64,000 nucleotides of DNA, from positions 47,580,723-47,644,722 of the forward strand of contig OU015493.1 of NCBI GenBank assembly GCA_907164885.2, given 5' to 3'. The DNA is from Dolomedes plantarius. Its lineage: Eukaryota > Arthropoda > Arachnida > Araneae > Dolomedidae. Below, one piece after another: positions 11,785-24,600 of this stretch; position 1 is the first letter of the stretch; every line of letters begins with the position of its first letter. The translations under genes were made by a program, and so were the position numbers. A model generated the notes under the pieces. The model was not told where the DNA came from, ran no database searches, and saw only the letters and a program-made list of their open reading frames with translations.

Positions 11785-14700
11785 TCATAAAGCTGTTGAT
11801 TGTACTAAAGATGTGTTTAAAATTAAATCTTATGCTAATGATGATAAAATTAAAAAGAAAATTACTATTACGGGTTATAAAACTAATGCATTGTTTGACA
11901 GCGGTAGTGAAATTACAATGATCAAAGAATCTATTTATGAAAAGCTTAGTAAACCAGAACTAAAGAACGATCATATTATTTTAAACGGTATCGGAAATGG
12001 AGAAGTGACTCCTTTAGGCTACTTTAATGTTGAAATAAGAATAGACAACTGTGTTATAACTGGTGATATATACGTTTTGAAAGAATTGTGCGAAGACCTT
12101 ATTATCGGTATGAATGTCATGAAACGGTTAAATATCATATTAGATGAAAACGGTTTGAGAGTTACCGGGGAGCGAAAAAATTATCATGTAGGAATCATTC
12201 GAATATGCCGAAAACGTGTCAAGGACACAGAGGGAGAAGATTCGCCACTCCATAATATAGACAAAACATCGAGCGAATTCGAAAGACTGTTTACAATACG
12301 AGACGCCATAAGCGAGAGCGAAATTGACATCTGCCATAATTTAGACTCGCGATTGAAAACAGAAGTTGCGGACCTCATCGCGAATTACAAACCAAACAAA
12401 ACTAAAAACACGGGGTTAAAAATGAACATTGTTGTGAAAGACGAAGTTCCTGTGAAACAGCGTTGTCGCAGATTTCCCTTTGCAGACCAAAAAATAATCG
12501 AAGAGCAAATAAAAATTTGGTTGCGACATAATATAATAACAGAATCGTGTTCAGATTACGCTGCACCCATAGTATTGTGTAAGAAAAAATCAGGCGAGTA
12601 CCGTTTATGTATTGACTACAGGCAGTTAAATAAAAAGATAGTTAAAGACAATTTCCCTTTACCCCTTATAGAAGACGCGTTAGATACATTGGAACAATCA
12701 AAGATTTTCACGACGCTTGATATAAAGAACAGATTTTTCCATGTTAATGTTGCAGAGAAGAGCCGCAAATATACAGCATTTGTCACTCACGAAGGACAAT
12801 ATGAGTTTTTAAAAGTTCCGTTTGGACTGTCCACTAGTCCCAGTGTGTTTCAACGATACATTTATACAATATTTAGAGATATGTTAAAAGACAACACCAT
12901 TATTATTTATATGGATGATTTGATAATTCCATCGAACAATGAGAAAGAAGGCTTACTTAAATTAAAACGGATGATGGAAAGAGCATCCGAGTATGGATTA
13001 GAGATAAATTTTAAAAAGTGCCAATTCTTGAAGCAAAACATTGAATTTTTAGGTTATGTAGTAGAGAACGGAACAATTCAGCCTTCCCCAAGCAAAACAT
13101 TAGCAGTTAAAAAATTCCCAGTACCCAAAACGACGAAACAAGTCCAAAGCTTTTTAGGATTAACTGGTTATTTCCGAAAGTTTATTCCCCAGTATTCAAG
13201 AATTGCCAAACCCCTTAGTGATTTGTTGCGCAAAGATGAGAAGTTTGTATTTGGACTCGAACAACAGAATGCATTCGACTCACTAAAACAAATATTGTCG
13301 CGTAAGCCCATATTACATATATATAAACAAGGTGCTGTGCTAGAACTTCATACAGACGTCAGCAGTCAAGGTTTCGGAGCCGTGTTGCTTCAGAAAGCAG
13401 ATGATGAGGAACTTTATCCAATTTATTACATGAGCAAGAAAACCACATTGTAACAGGAAAAATATAGTAGTTACGAACTGGAGGCCTTAGCCGTTATAGA
13501 AGCTGTAAAGAAATTTCGACATTACTTACTTGGGACAAAATTTAAAATAATAACAGATTGTGATGCTCTACAGAAGACACTAAACAAGAAAGAAATTTCA
13601 CCGAAGGTAGCAAGATGGGTAATGATTTTAGAAGAATTTAACAATGAAATAATACACCGAACAGGAAATAGGATGAGACACGTAGATACTTTGAGACGAA
13701 ACACCGTCCTGGTGACAACACGTTCGCACGCAGAGTTAACTACTAAAATTGCAAGAGCACAAGATGACGACGAGTGGGTTAAGACTATCAAAGAATTAGT
13801 GAAATTGGATAAAAACAATGATTATTCAATTGAAAAAGATGTTCTATATAAGTACGAAAATGGAAAAGATCTTTTAGTTGTTCCGGAAGACTTGCAAAAA
13901 GAAATCATACGTGAAATTCATAACAAAGGCCACTTTGGAGTAGCAAAGATAGAAGAAATTTTGAGACAAGACTTCTACATGCCAAAACTGAAAACGAAAA
14001 TCGAAAGTGTCATTGCGAATTGTATTGAGTGTATACTGTGTAATAGAAAAAGCGGAAAAAGTGAAGGATTTTTGAATCCGATTCCCAAAGAGAACTTACC
14101 ATTAAGCACGTACCACATAGATTTTATTGGACCAATGCCCTCATCGAATAAAAAGTACCAGCACATTTTTACTGTGGTAGATGCATTTACGAAGTATGTT
14201 TGGCTCTACCCCACAAAATCAACGTCAGCTAAAGATGCCATCGACAAACTGAAGTTACAACAAACAACATTTGGAAACCCGTCAAGGATTATTTCAGATA
14301 AAGGTGGTGCATTTTTGTCCAACGAATTTCAAGAATTTTGTAAAGAAGAAGATATAGACCACGTTAAAATAACAGCCGGAATTCCAAGAGGAAACGGACA
14401 GGTGGAGAGGATGCACAGAACCCTCATCCCGATTTTGTCGAAACTAACCATCGATGATGCGACTAAGTGGTATAAGCATGTACCCGCCGTTCAAAAAATT
14501 ATCAACAGTACCATTTCAAGATCAACAAAGTTTACACCGTTTGAGCTTCTTACTGGAGTTAAATTAAAAAGTAAGGAAGATTTAAAGATAAAGGAAATCC
14601 TAGAAGAAGAATATATCAAAGCAAGTATGGAAGACTGAGAAAACATGAGAGAAATAGCAAAACAAAATATACTGAAGATACAAGAAGAAAATAAGAAAAT

Positions 14701-14945
14701 TTTTAATCGGAAAAGGAAGAACGCAAGACAATACAAAATTGGAGAACTCGTTGCGATTGAAAAAAACTCAATTTGGAACTGGAACTGGAACTAAACAGAA
14801 ACCTAAATTTTTCGGACCCTACAAGATTACGAAAATAAAGTCCAACGACAGATTTGATGTCCAGAAGTTAGGCAACCACGATGGACCGAATGTCACAACA
14901 ACTGCCGCAGATCACATGAAACCATGGGCAGCTGAGCAAAATTAA
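11771..14945 (+). pseudogene. Gypsy-1 Pol: protease, RT, RNase H, integrase
   Basis: Opens in the second CCHC knuckle (NHKAVDC). The protease has LFDSGSEITMI. Reverse transcriptase has LCIDYRQLN, TTLDIKNRFF, VPFGLSTSPSVFQR and the YMDD active site near 12910. RNase H has LELHTDVSSQGFG, then an in-frame TAA at 13451-13453, and continues in the same frame (ITDCDALQK). Integrase has a zinc finger (HNKGHFG ... CIECILC), DFIGP, SDKGGAF and GNGQVERMH. A TGA at 14636 and a one-base insertion in the A run near 14760 precede the C-terminal chromodomain-free tail with FFGPYKI. Motifs and order are Ty3/Gypsy, not Pao. The sequence is close to Gypsy-2 in RNase H and integrase. Confidence 0.92.
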
Positions 14946-15060
14946 ATGTAATAATAACTTTAAGTCCTAGATACTGTTTTTTTTCTTTTCTCCTTTTTTT
15001 TAGATTTCTGTACAGGGGTGAGCAGTTTTGGAGGGCCAAAACATCAAGATGCCCGAGTGA

Positions 15061-15542
<482 letters not shown>

Positions 15543-16159
15543 TTTTTTTTCCATTAATTACATACATTGAACGTTGTATTTATTTTGTGTGTACTCCGTA
15601 GCGAAGTACGTGTTTTCAGCTAGTCTGTGATAAAATCCAAATTTTTGCTTTGCTGCCGTTTTATCTTTACAGAAAGAGTTTGCTTAATGAAGTTTTATTT
15701 ACTGTACATATAGAAACACTTCACTTCTAACACCTTTTCGAAATCGCAATACCTGTCAAGCTACATGGAAAGTTTCTATGTCAGCTCTTACGGCATGCAA
15801 TTTTTTCTGTTTCAAATATGAATGTAAATTAGCATTTAAAGATTAATCAAGAGTTTATAGAAAACTCCTTTACACACAAGACTTTGCTTAACCCCTTCGC
15901 TATCAGACGGCGGTAGCTAAGACGCGAGTAAATCCAAGATTTATTTCCTGTTTTCGGGCGAACGTCTCAGGTGCACGTGTGTGCAGTAATCGTTGTGCGG
16001 TTTTCTATAGTTGGTTACTATATTTATTGATTTACTTCTTTGTACTAATATGGAATCAACGTTGAATTCGATCTATAGTAATCCCAATGGATCAAATTCT
16101 ACCATATGATATTTCCTCATATGATTCGACCATATGACCCGGCCCTGAGTGGTTACACT

Positions 16160-16748
16160 CAGGGCCGGATCATCGCATAGACAAATGAGACAAATGTCTA
16201 GGGTCCTGTCAAACTGTCTATTTTGAAAAGATTTGTAAATAAGAGAGATTAGTTTTCTTTTGGACAACTGTTTATAATAAACAAATAAACAAAAGTATGT
16301 AAGGTGTAAAAAATTATTTACGAAAATCACTAAGTCAACCAAAATTAAATTCTTTAGCTGTTTTATACATAGAGCAAAATGCTTTGGATAATATAAATTA
16401 TGCTGAAATAATTGATAATTTTGCTGAATTAAAGACTAGAAAACAGAATTTTCAAATAAAGTTTATTCACTTTTATATACTTTGTCGGACATTTAATAAA
16501 ATAAATTTCAATTTTTAAAAATTTATAAACAAACTGTTCGACCTTTTCTAGAAAAACAAAAATTTATTGTCTTTTATTAAGTATTTTTCATTAATAAAAA
16601 TTTAAGATTTGTTTTAGTTTTTCACATTATTAAGTTTTGTTTTATTTATCATTTTATATCTTTTGTATGCTCTATTTTTTGTGGGAGAGGGAGGGGGCCC
16701 GGTAAGAAGAAAATGTCTAAGGCCCCAAAGTCGGTAAATTCGGCCCTG
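16160..16748. mobile_element. hAT element, internally deleted, with 8-bp TSD
   Basis: Starts CAGGGCCGGAT and ends ATTCGGCCCTG as inverted repeats. It is flanked by GTTACACT (16152-16159) and GTCACACT (16749-16756), matching 7 of 8. Size is 589 bp. It retains the tail of a transposase on the plus strand. Confidence 0.8.
16335..16460 (+). pseudogene. hAT transposase C-terminal relic
   Basis: A short plus-strand frame reads LNSLAVLYIEQNALDNINY followed by EIIDNFAELKTRK. This has the pattern of the extreme C-terminus of hAT transposases, which follows the dimerisation domain (L.SLA.L.IE ... I..FA..K.R). The upstream catalytic part is absent. It sits in the middle of the deleted hAT element and shows that this MITE descends from a coding parent. 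Confidence 0.6.
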
Positions 16749-16860
16749 GTCACACTGGTTTTATAATGAAGTAAGTCATGTATCCTCAACAGTTTGCATG
16801 GCATTTTGCCTTATCCATAGCATGTATCCCATAGAGGTTAAATGGAAGCCAAGTGGTTAA

Positions 16861-18608
16861 AAGAGACGCGTTACGTAGAGAATGATTTCATTACAGGAAG
16901 AAAATATTATGACAAAAATGTCGATGATCTTGACCCAGAAAATATCCGTCTGTTTTCATAATACGTCGCTTCAGGGGTGAATATTCCAAGCACGGAACGA
17001 TAGAGGGGTGCTCTAGAGAAGTTAAGCTATCCTGAATCAGCGGAATATTTATTGCTTTATTTTGGATGACTTCTGTGTATTAATATTAACATATAACTTA
17101 AAATAAATAATTATAGGAAGAATGTAGACAAAACACAAACAGAAATCAAGCACTTAGGGCTCCACGCACCAAAGGCAATATACTGTAGTAGTGCCGGAAC
17201 TAAACCAGAAGTCGAGGTAACTGACTGGTCTCGTCATCAGGGAGCCTAACCAAATAATTTACCTCAAGGGGAACTTTCTTAATAGAATGCAGGTATAACC
17301 AAAAGACATCCCAAGGCCCCGAGATTCACAATACCCGTCAATATATGAGGATTTGCTGCAATTGTGCAATCCTTTATTGAAAAGTTTTAAGTTTTAAGTT
17401 TTCAACGCTAGGGTAGGTTTTAAATTTATTTGTTTGACAATCTATGCCCACTTTTTAATTTTTTTGTTTATGTTGAATTATTTATATAATTATACTTTTA
17501 GTATTAACATATAATAGATATTCAATCAAAAATTGTCATTAAAAGATTACAATTCATTAATCATTTTAACTGTCGTGAAAACTCTTCATTCTAAAAATAT
17601 TAAAAATATGATATTAAATTTAAAAATTTAATGATTTTTACGTATTAAATTTTACAACATTGACAATTATTAAATTACTTTCTTCACCTTAACATTTATG
17701 AGTGATAAAAACTCATTCTTTTAGTAAAATGTTCCCAATGGAAACGCAATAAATTGTGGAAATATGTTAATTTAATCTGCTAAAAATCTTTCCTCCTTAG
17801 TAATTTTAACTGACCCTGAAATATATCACAATTTTCCTTAACTAAAAATTAATATATGCTTTATGTAAACTCTTACCATTGTGTTGGGGTTTGATTCTTA
17901 CGTGTTAATCTTTTGATACACTTTCTTAATAGTGTTGAATGATTAATCCAAGAATCGTTAACTCTCAGTCCGATATTTAAACCTTAAAAGACCAAAATAA
18001 GTTGTGAAACAAGCAAATTTAATCCGTTAAAAATCTTTCTTCTACTAATTTTTACCTGACCCAGAAATCTATCATGTTTTTCCTTAACTTTTAGAAAATG
18101 AATATTTACGTTAAAGCATACACTACATAAACTCTTACCATTGTTGTGGCTGATTCTTAATTGTTAATGACCTGATACGCTCTCCTGTTACTTATGCATG
18201 TAGAACTTTGAAACTACTTCTAACGTGAAATTAGGTACTCTGTGGTTGCTTGCTGCATTCTGTTGCTTATCCTTCCTAATTTTGTGGGGTGACCCATACA
18301 GTGAATTGCGTCTGCAATGAAACAAGTGTTAGGGGGAGGGGGAAATTAATTATCGTTCTTAAATCAATCTTTTACTCTGTGCACTGGATTGAAAAATTCT
18401 TAACAAGCAAGTTCCACTTAAGAATTATTTTGTTGAATAAAATTAATCTGAACTTTAAGGAGTTTAAAGCAACAGCATTTTTTTCTCTTTTAAACCCTTT
18501 GCTTATTTAGATAAAATAAAAAATCTAGAGCAAACATTTTTTAAGTATAGCGATGTTTATTTGCCGACGTAATCAAAAGTGAACAAAATGGCTTATCCGC
18601 TATGTATG

Positions 18609-18612
<4 letters not shown>
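16861..18612. other. AT-rich stretch with a diverged tandem duplication
   Basis: No gene seen. About 160 bp at 17773-17935 recur at about 18021-18180 in the same orientation (shared landmarks AAAAATCTTTC, CTGACCC, TTTTCCTTAAC, AAACTCTTACCATTG, GATTCTTA). The offset is about 248 bp. Open frames nearby are short and unsupported. Confidence 0.55.

Positions 18613-18648
<36 letters not shown>
18613..18648. repeat. (TA)n microsatellite at Tc1 left end
   Basis: Eighteen TA units, then CATA and the Tc1 inverted repeat. Confidence 0.95.
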
Positions 18649-18652
<4 letters not shown>

Positions 18653-18870
18653 CACTGCTGGCCACTGTAAATGCAACACCCTGAAGGAAACATGCATATA
18701 ACATGAAATTTACAACATGCATTAGCGGAGGTGACATATGCAAATGATTAGAATTTCAGCGCAGACGCACATCACGCGCGCCTGTGGCGCCACATCAAAG
18801 CGATATTTAAGGCTTGGAGATTTCGGCGATTTCAAGTTTTTTGCTCAACATAGTACACCTCCGTACATTT

Positions 18871-18888
18871 TGGTCCTAGCGACCCGGA
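18871..18888 (+). promoter_or_regulatory. Outer BEL primer-binding site
   Basis: TGGTCCTAGCGACCCGGA begins three bases after the truncated 5' LTR, which is the expected position and start (TGG) for tRNA priming. Confidence 0.6.
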
Positions 18889-18935
18889 GGGTTTACCAGT
18901 GCATTAAATGTTGCCTTGTTTTTAACTTAATAACA

Positions 18936-19850
18936 ATGACAGAATCGGTCATTACAACGCTGAATCGCAAACGCGGTAATATAAAAGGACAGTTGAAGAA
19001 GATTGTCATACGTAAAGATAGTGAGGATATCGCCGAACTGCAGGCACAATTGGATTTAATTTCGAAACTTCAAGAAAAATTTGAAGCTCTAAAAGACAAA
19101 TATTATAGTGTAATCAGTGAAAAGAATTTTGAAGAAACTGAGGAAGTGTTGTCACAGATAGATGAGGAGTTTCAAAATTCAGAGGTGAGTCTGAAAACCT
19201 TGATTAATAAACTTAAAATCAGTAAGAACAATTCTGTTTATCTAAATCAAAATTCTGACTGTTCGACTCATGATTCGAATTCGATTAACAATGATCAGCT
19301 GAAAAGAATGTCAATAAAACTTCCAAAAATCCCTCTTCCTATTTTTAACGGAAAATTCGAGGAATGGAATTTGTTTAAAAGCCAGTTTATTAGTCTAATT
19401 GACGAAAATTCAGAACTTTCTGAAAACGAAAAGCTTCACTATCTACTTGGGTCACTAAAGGGAGAAGCAAAAATTATAGAAACCTCAGATGGCAGTTATG
19501 TTTCCCTATTTAAAGCACTTAAGCTTAGATACGAAAATGAAAGGATCATTGTCGACTGTCACTTATGAAACATTCTAAATCTTCAATCTATAAAACATGA
19601 GTCAGCCAAAGACCTTCGAAACTTGTTGGATAATATAAACAAAAATCTTAGATCACTGAAAATTTTGAATTTCGAAAGAGACAAATTTTCTAACGCTTTG
19701 CTATTGAATATTGTTCTTGAAAAATTAGACCGCGAAACGCGAAAAAGTTATGAATTAACTCTGAAGGATAACGATGTACCAGATTTCGATGCATTTTTGG
19801 AATTTTTAGAAAGACGGTGTCAAATTCTGAACAGTATTCATGTTAACATC
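18936..19850 (+). pseudogene. Outer BEL Gag, N-terminal part (DUF1759)
   Basis: The start at 18936 gives MTESVITTLNRKRGNIKGQ, the usual opening of Pao/BEL Gag, followed by a coiled-coil region and the DUF1759 motif LPKIPLPIFNGKFEEW with YLLGSLKGEA downstream. A TGA at 19566-19568 breaks the frame. The reading continues in the same frame (HESAKDLRNLLDNINKNLRSL) to 19850, where the inner BEL inserted. Adding the inner element plus its 5-bp duplication (10715 bp) predicts the frame used at 30566 onward, so one Gag-Pol frame was split. The nearer upstream ATG at 18738 lies in Tc1 and LTR sequence and is not the start. Confidence 0.88.
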
Positions 19851-20089
19851 TGTTGGAAATTGAAATTATATTGTACATTATATTTGTTTTTGGCGTACTA
19901 GTAGCGCCACCTGGTTGCTTCGCGGTTCACGCGAAGAGAGTGTATAGTCAGTCGGTGTTGGACTCTTGAACGTGAATAAATGTTGACGCTTGAAATCGTG
20001 TTTCTTAATTCCTGGATTAATATTGCTTGAATTCTCTTGGATATAAATATTTCTTCTTGGATTTACTGCTTCTTGGTCAAGTTACAGCA
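19851..20089 (+). repeat. Inner BEL 5' LTR
   Basis: Starts TGTTGGAAATTG, ends GTTACAGCA. Compared with 30322-30560 there is one change at the ATTATATTTG site and one in the last three bases. Confidence 0.95.
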
Positions 20090-20107
20090 TGGTGCCGAAA
20101 CCCGGGA
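20090..20107 (+). promoter_or_regulatory. Inner BEL primer-binding site
   Basis: TGGTGCCGAAACCCGGGA starts at the base after the LTR, a typical tRNA-primer position. A GGTAAGG at 20147 and TTTCAG at 20185-20190 could delimit a very short leader intron; this is speculative. Confidence 0.7.
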
Positions 20108-20202
20108 TCTGGATTTGAGGTACCTTTACATATATTGAAACTTCAAGGTAAGGTATTTAGACTTTTGAAATTTAGTGACTTTGATTTCAGAATCATCTTG
20201 AA

Positions 20203-21473
20203 ATGGAAAAAATTGATAAGCTGAAAAGCAAACGTTCCACAATTAGGTCTGGAACAACTAAATTAATAGGAAAAATCGAATCATATTTACAAGCTGATAT
20301 AGATGAAAGAATAACTGATATTTTATCAGAAAGTCTTGAACAATTAAATAGAAAAGAAATTTCCTTAAAAGATTTGGATTCCGAAATCGAAGAGGACATT
20401 GATGATCCTTTAGAGTTTGAAAAAGAAACAAAACTTTGCGAAGAGTATTTAGAAAAAATAATTAGTATCAAATTTAAAATTAAAAATCGGCTTAAAAAAC
20501 GTGAAGCTGCCGATGTTTCTAAAGATGCTTCCGTATCTGAAACACTTCTGTTCTTGAAAATTCTTCTGTTGGTAAAATCAAAAGTAATGCACCGGCAATT
20601 AAACTACCTAAGCTTCAAATAAAACCTTTTAATGGTGAATTAAGTGAATTTCTTGAATTTTTTAATTCATTCAAGGCAGCTATTGACTCGAATGAATCAC
20701 TAACGAAAATAGAAAAATTTGTCTATTTGAGATCGCTTTTAACGGGACCTGCATATAACACAGTAGCCGGATTTACGCTAACAGAAGAAAATTATGTTGC
20801 TTTTATTAATTTATTAGAAGATCGATTTGGAAAGCCTAGCGATATCATATCATGTAATCTAAATAAAATACTAAATATCGAAAGTGTTAAACATTCTTCT
20901 AATGTTAAAAGTTTAAGAAAACTGTATGATGAACTTGAAATTTGTATAAGAAATTTAGATTCGTGTGGCGTAGGTTCAGCTACGTACGGACATCTCTTGA
21001 GTCCGATATTATTACAGTTATTACCTCATGATTTAGTTCTTGATTATCATAGACAGCGTGATCCTGAAAAGAATAATGAAATAACAGAGTTGGTAAAATT
21101 TATAAAGAAAGAAATTGAATGTAGAGAAGCCGCTCTACGGCATACAGGAATTCATAATACTAAAATCTTAAGTAATAATAACAATGATCGCTATTATTCA
21201 AGTCATAAGTCAAGTAACTATCGTGTGAAAAATAGTATTCCGTCAGCGACAGCCTTGAATACTTTTTCTAAAACGTATTGCATTTTTTGTAAATCTACTG
21301 AACATAATTCGAAAAATTGTCAATCTGAATCTGATGAAAGAAAACGTTTTAAATTGAGAAGAGAAGGGAGGTGTTATCGATGTTTTGGAAGGCACCTTTC
21401 TTCTCAATGCAGGGTTAAATTGGAACAGTGTCAAAATTGCAATTCAAATGCTCATAATGTGTTATTTTGTACG
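20203..21473 (+). pseudogene. Inner BEL Gag (DUF1759 and CCHC), frameshifted
   Basis: The start at 20203 (MEKIDKLKSKRSTIRSG) opens a charged N-terminal region. A one-base loss near 20540 changes frame, and the DUF1759 core follows from about 20590 (LPKLQIKPFNGEL, LLTGPAYNTVAGF, ENYVAFINLLEDRFGK, LLPHDLVLDYHR). CCHC-like knuckles follow (CIFCKSTEHNSKNC, CYRCFGRHLSSQC, CQNCNSNAH). At 21473 the Copia element enters. The Copia insert plus duplication is 4434 bp, a multiple of three, so the frame resumes unchanged at 25908. This Gag is the closest relative in the window of the Gypsy-1 Gag. Confidence 0.9.
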
Positions 21474-21626
21474 TGTTGTGTCTCACACGTTCAAGGACTA
21501 CATTCCAACTGAGTTTTATTTACAGAAAATATACATTTACATACAAAAGGACAAATACAGACACTTAGCACCATCTGGTGTGAAAAGTTAAAAACACTTT
21601 GTAGCATTTATATATATATACCAACA
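21474..21626 (-). repeat. Copia 3' LTR
   Basis: On the coding strand it begins TGTTGGTATATATATA and ends GACACAACA. I see no difference from the other LTR. Confidence 0.95.
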
Positions 21627-21638
21627 CTCTCCCCCTGC
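21627..21638 (-). promoter_or_regulatory. Copia polypurine tract
   Basis: The coding strand reads GCAGGGGGAGAG immediately before the 3' LTR, the expected plus-strand primer. Confidence 0.8.
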
Positions 21639-21677
21639 GAAAAGGGGTTTTATCTTTTCAGAACATTAACAGCACAT

Positions 21678-24600
21678 TTACATTAAACATATATTCTTCA
21701 ATGAGAATAACAATTTATCAAATGTTACAGCCTTGGTTAAGAAATCAGAAATCATCTCATTAGTATTCACATATTTAGTCTTTATAGTATCATTTTCAAT
21801 GAGATCTTTGACAAAATGGAATTTCAGATTCACATGTCTAGTTTTATTTGATGACTTACCACTATTTAACCAATCAATGGCTGATTGACTATCACTATAT
21901 AAGACTACAGGTCTCTTAACAAAATTTTCACATTTTAATTCAGTTAACATGTTTAGAGTCCAAGTTAATTCTCTTGCAACATCGGCGATAGCTAGCAGTT
22001 CTGCTTCACATGTGGATAGTCCAACACATTTTTGTTTTCTACTTTTCCACGTAAGAAGTGAATTACCAATCATTATAACACAACCTGAAAATGATTTGCC
22101 TCCCTCAGCATTTCCCCAACTGGCATCTGCGCAACAATTTAAAAATCCATTTTCTCTGTCATAAAACAAAACTTTATTTTTTGTTGCGTTTAAATACTTC
22201 AAAACTCTTTTAGCTAATGTATAATGCCTTTTTTCCGGTCGTTTATTAAATTGTGATAAATAGCTAGTGACAAAAGCGAGATCTGGGCGAGTTCTATTAG
22301 CCAAATATAAAATCTCACCTATTATTTCCTGATATTCAGTCTGATTGACTAAATCATCCGTGGGATTAAAACATCTATCCTCACCTTTAGTTATTGGTGT
22401 ATTAGCTTTCTTACAGTTTTCCAATCCATATTTATTTATCAGAGATTCAATGTAATGCGTTTGCGATAAACTAATACCATTTTCATTTTGTAGAACTTCT
22501 ATACCTAAAAATTTGGAATTTTCTGTAGTTTCATTTAATTCAAAAGTTTTTCTAAGCTTAAGTATTATACCTTCACATAATTTAGAATTATTTGAAAATA
22601 TTGCCAAATCATCTACATAAATACAAATTGCGAAAAAATCAGTTTCATTACTTGTAATAAAAACACAATTGTCAGATGCAAGCTGGTTGAGGCCAATCCT
22701 TTTCAGTTCATTTTTAAGTTTAATATGCCAATTTCTACCAGATTGTGGTAAACCATATAAGCTACGCTTTAATTTACATACATTGTTCTTACCAAATTGT
22801 TCTTCATAACCTGGTGGGATTTCCATGTAAACAGTTTCTTCAATATCGCCATACAAGTAAGCTGTCTTGACATCAAAAAATCTTACAGATAAATTTAAAT
22901 TTGCAGCTAATGATATCAATAATCTAAATGATTCTATATTAACAACAGGCGAAAAAGACTCTGAATAGTCTTTATTTTTAATTAAATTAAAACCTGCCGC
23001 TACGAGTTTTGCTTTATAAATTTCCTCGTCATTAATTGTTTTAACTGAATAAATCCACTTACTTTTGATTATTTTTACATTTTTAGGTCTTTCAATTATT
23101 TCAAAGACATCATGCTTATTCATTGACTCTAATTCTTTTTGCATCGCGATTTTCCACTTATTATGTTTAATGCTATTCATTGATTGCTCATAATTTTCAG
23201 GTATTGAATTATTTTCCTCCCGAGTAGAGTTACTTAAGGCCAAATTCGCCGTTGACTTATTTTTTATACGTTCGGAACGCCTTAATTTAGGTGATAACTC
23301 ATGATTTGAGTTTTCCACTCTTTGATCGTTTGCGGTTTCATTTTGTAATGATTTTGTGTCATTAATTTCACTTTGATTATTTTCACGCGGGTTAATTTCT
23401 GTTTCTGCTTCTAAATTTGAAAAATTGAACTGACTCAGATTTTTAACATTCCATAAATAGGATTCCGAATTTTTCGTTATGAATTCGCTGCCTTTTAATT
23501 TTTCGTCAAATTTAACTGATCGTTCCTCAATCACTGTATTTTTTGCGATGTCATAAATCCTATATGCTATTCTATCTCTGGAATAACCGACAAAAATTCC
23601 GCGTTTCCCTGGAACATCAAATTTATTGCGAAATTGTTTAGGAATATGATAATAAGCTACACAGCCAAAAGTTTTTAAATAACTTATTTTGGGTTCTTTA
23701 CCTGTCCATATTTCCATCGGAAGTTTATTTTTATATTTGCGCGGTGTAATATTCGATACATGAGTACTGCAGGACATGGCTTCCGCCCAAAATTTTTGAG
23801 GTAGTTTACTCTCATATAGTAAGGTTCTTGCGCGTTCTACTAAAACTCCTATAGCCCTCTCGGCTTTTCCGTTTGATTCTGGGTTGTACGGTACTGTTTT
23901 TTCATGAGATATGCCAAATTTCAGTAAGAATTTAGTCATTTCCTTATTCACAAATTCTAATCCATTATCGGTTCTTAAGCGTTTGATTTTTCGGCTTGTT
24001 AGGTTTTCATACCTTTCTTTAAAATTTTTAAACACATCAAATACTTCATACTTATGTTTTATAAAATAAGAAAAATACATACCAGAATAATCATCTACAA
24101 GCATTAAAAAATATTTAGAACCACCCAATGAATCAATATTTATAGGACCAGCTAAGTCAGCATGAATTAATTCCAAAACAGAATTACTTTGATCAATATT
24201 AATTTTGCAATGTTTTTTACGTGTTAATTTACTGATATTACATGATTCACAATTTAAAATTTCAGATTCTTTAACATTTATATCAATTATATCTTTCATT
24301 TTAGACATATATTGAGGATTCAAGTGACAAAGTCTTTTATGCCATAATTCATAATTTTCTACATTTTTAACAAAGTTACACTCTAATAATTCAGATGAAT
24401 TATTATCAATACGAGGTTTCATTATAATTTCTAAGCGATTATTTACTTTCTCAGCTTTTAAAACAATTTGACCAGTTTTGCTTAAAACCAAAACATAATT
24501 ATCATATGATTGAATACTATAACCTCTTTCCATTAATTTAGTCATGGATAACAAATTACATCTTAAATCAGGTACATAAATCACATTATCAATAGTTAAT

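Larger units (their letters stand above)
15888..16860. mobile_element. piggyBac-like non-autonomous element, probable
   Basis: Both ends are TTAA with related inverted termini: left TTAACCCCTTCGCTATC, right (complement) TTAACCACTTGGCTTCC, 13 of 17 matching. TTAA targets and CCC-type ends are typical of piggyBac. There is no transposase inside. A hAT element at 16160-16748 splits it. The match is short, so the call is moderate. Confidence 0.45.

Noticed and set aside
18738..18935. Upstream ATG extension of the outer BEL Gag
   Set aside because: This part is Tc1 leader, LTR remnant and PBS. The Gag-type start is at 18936.
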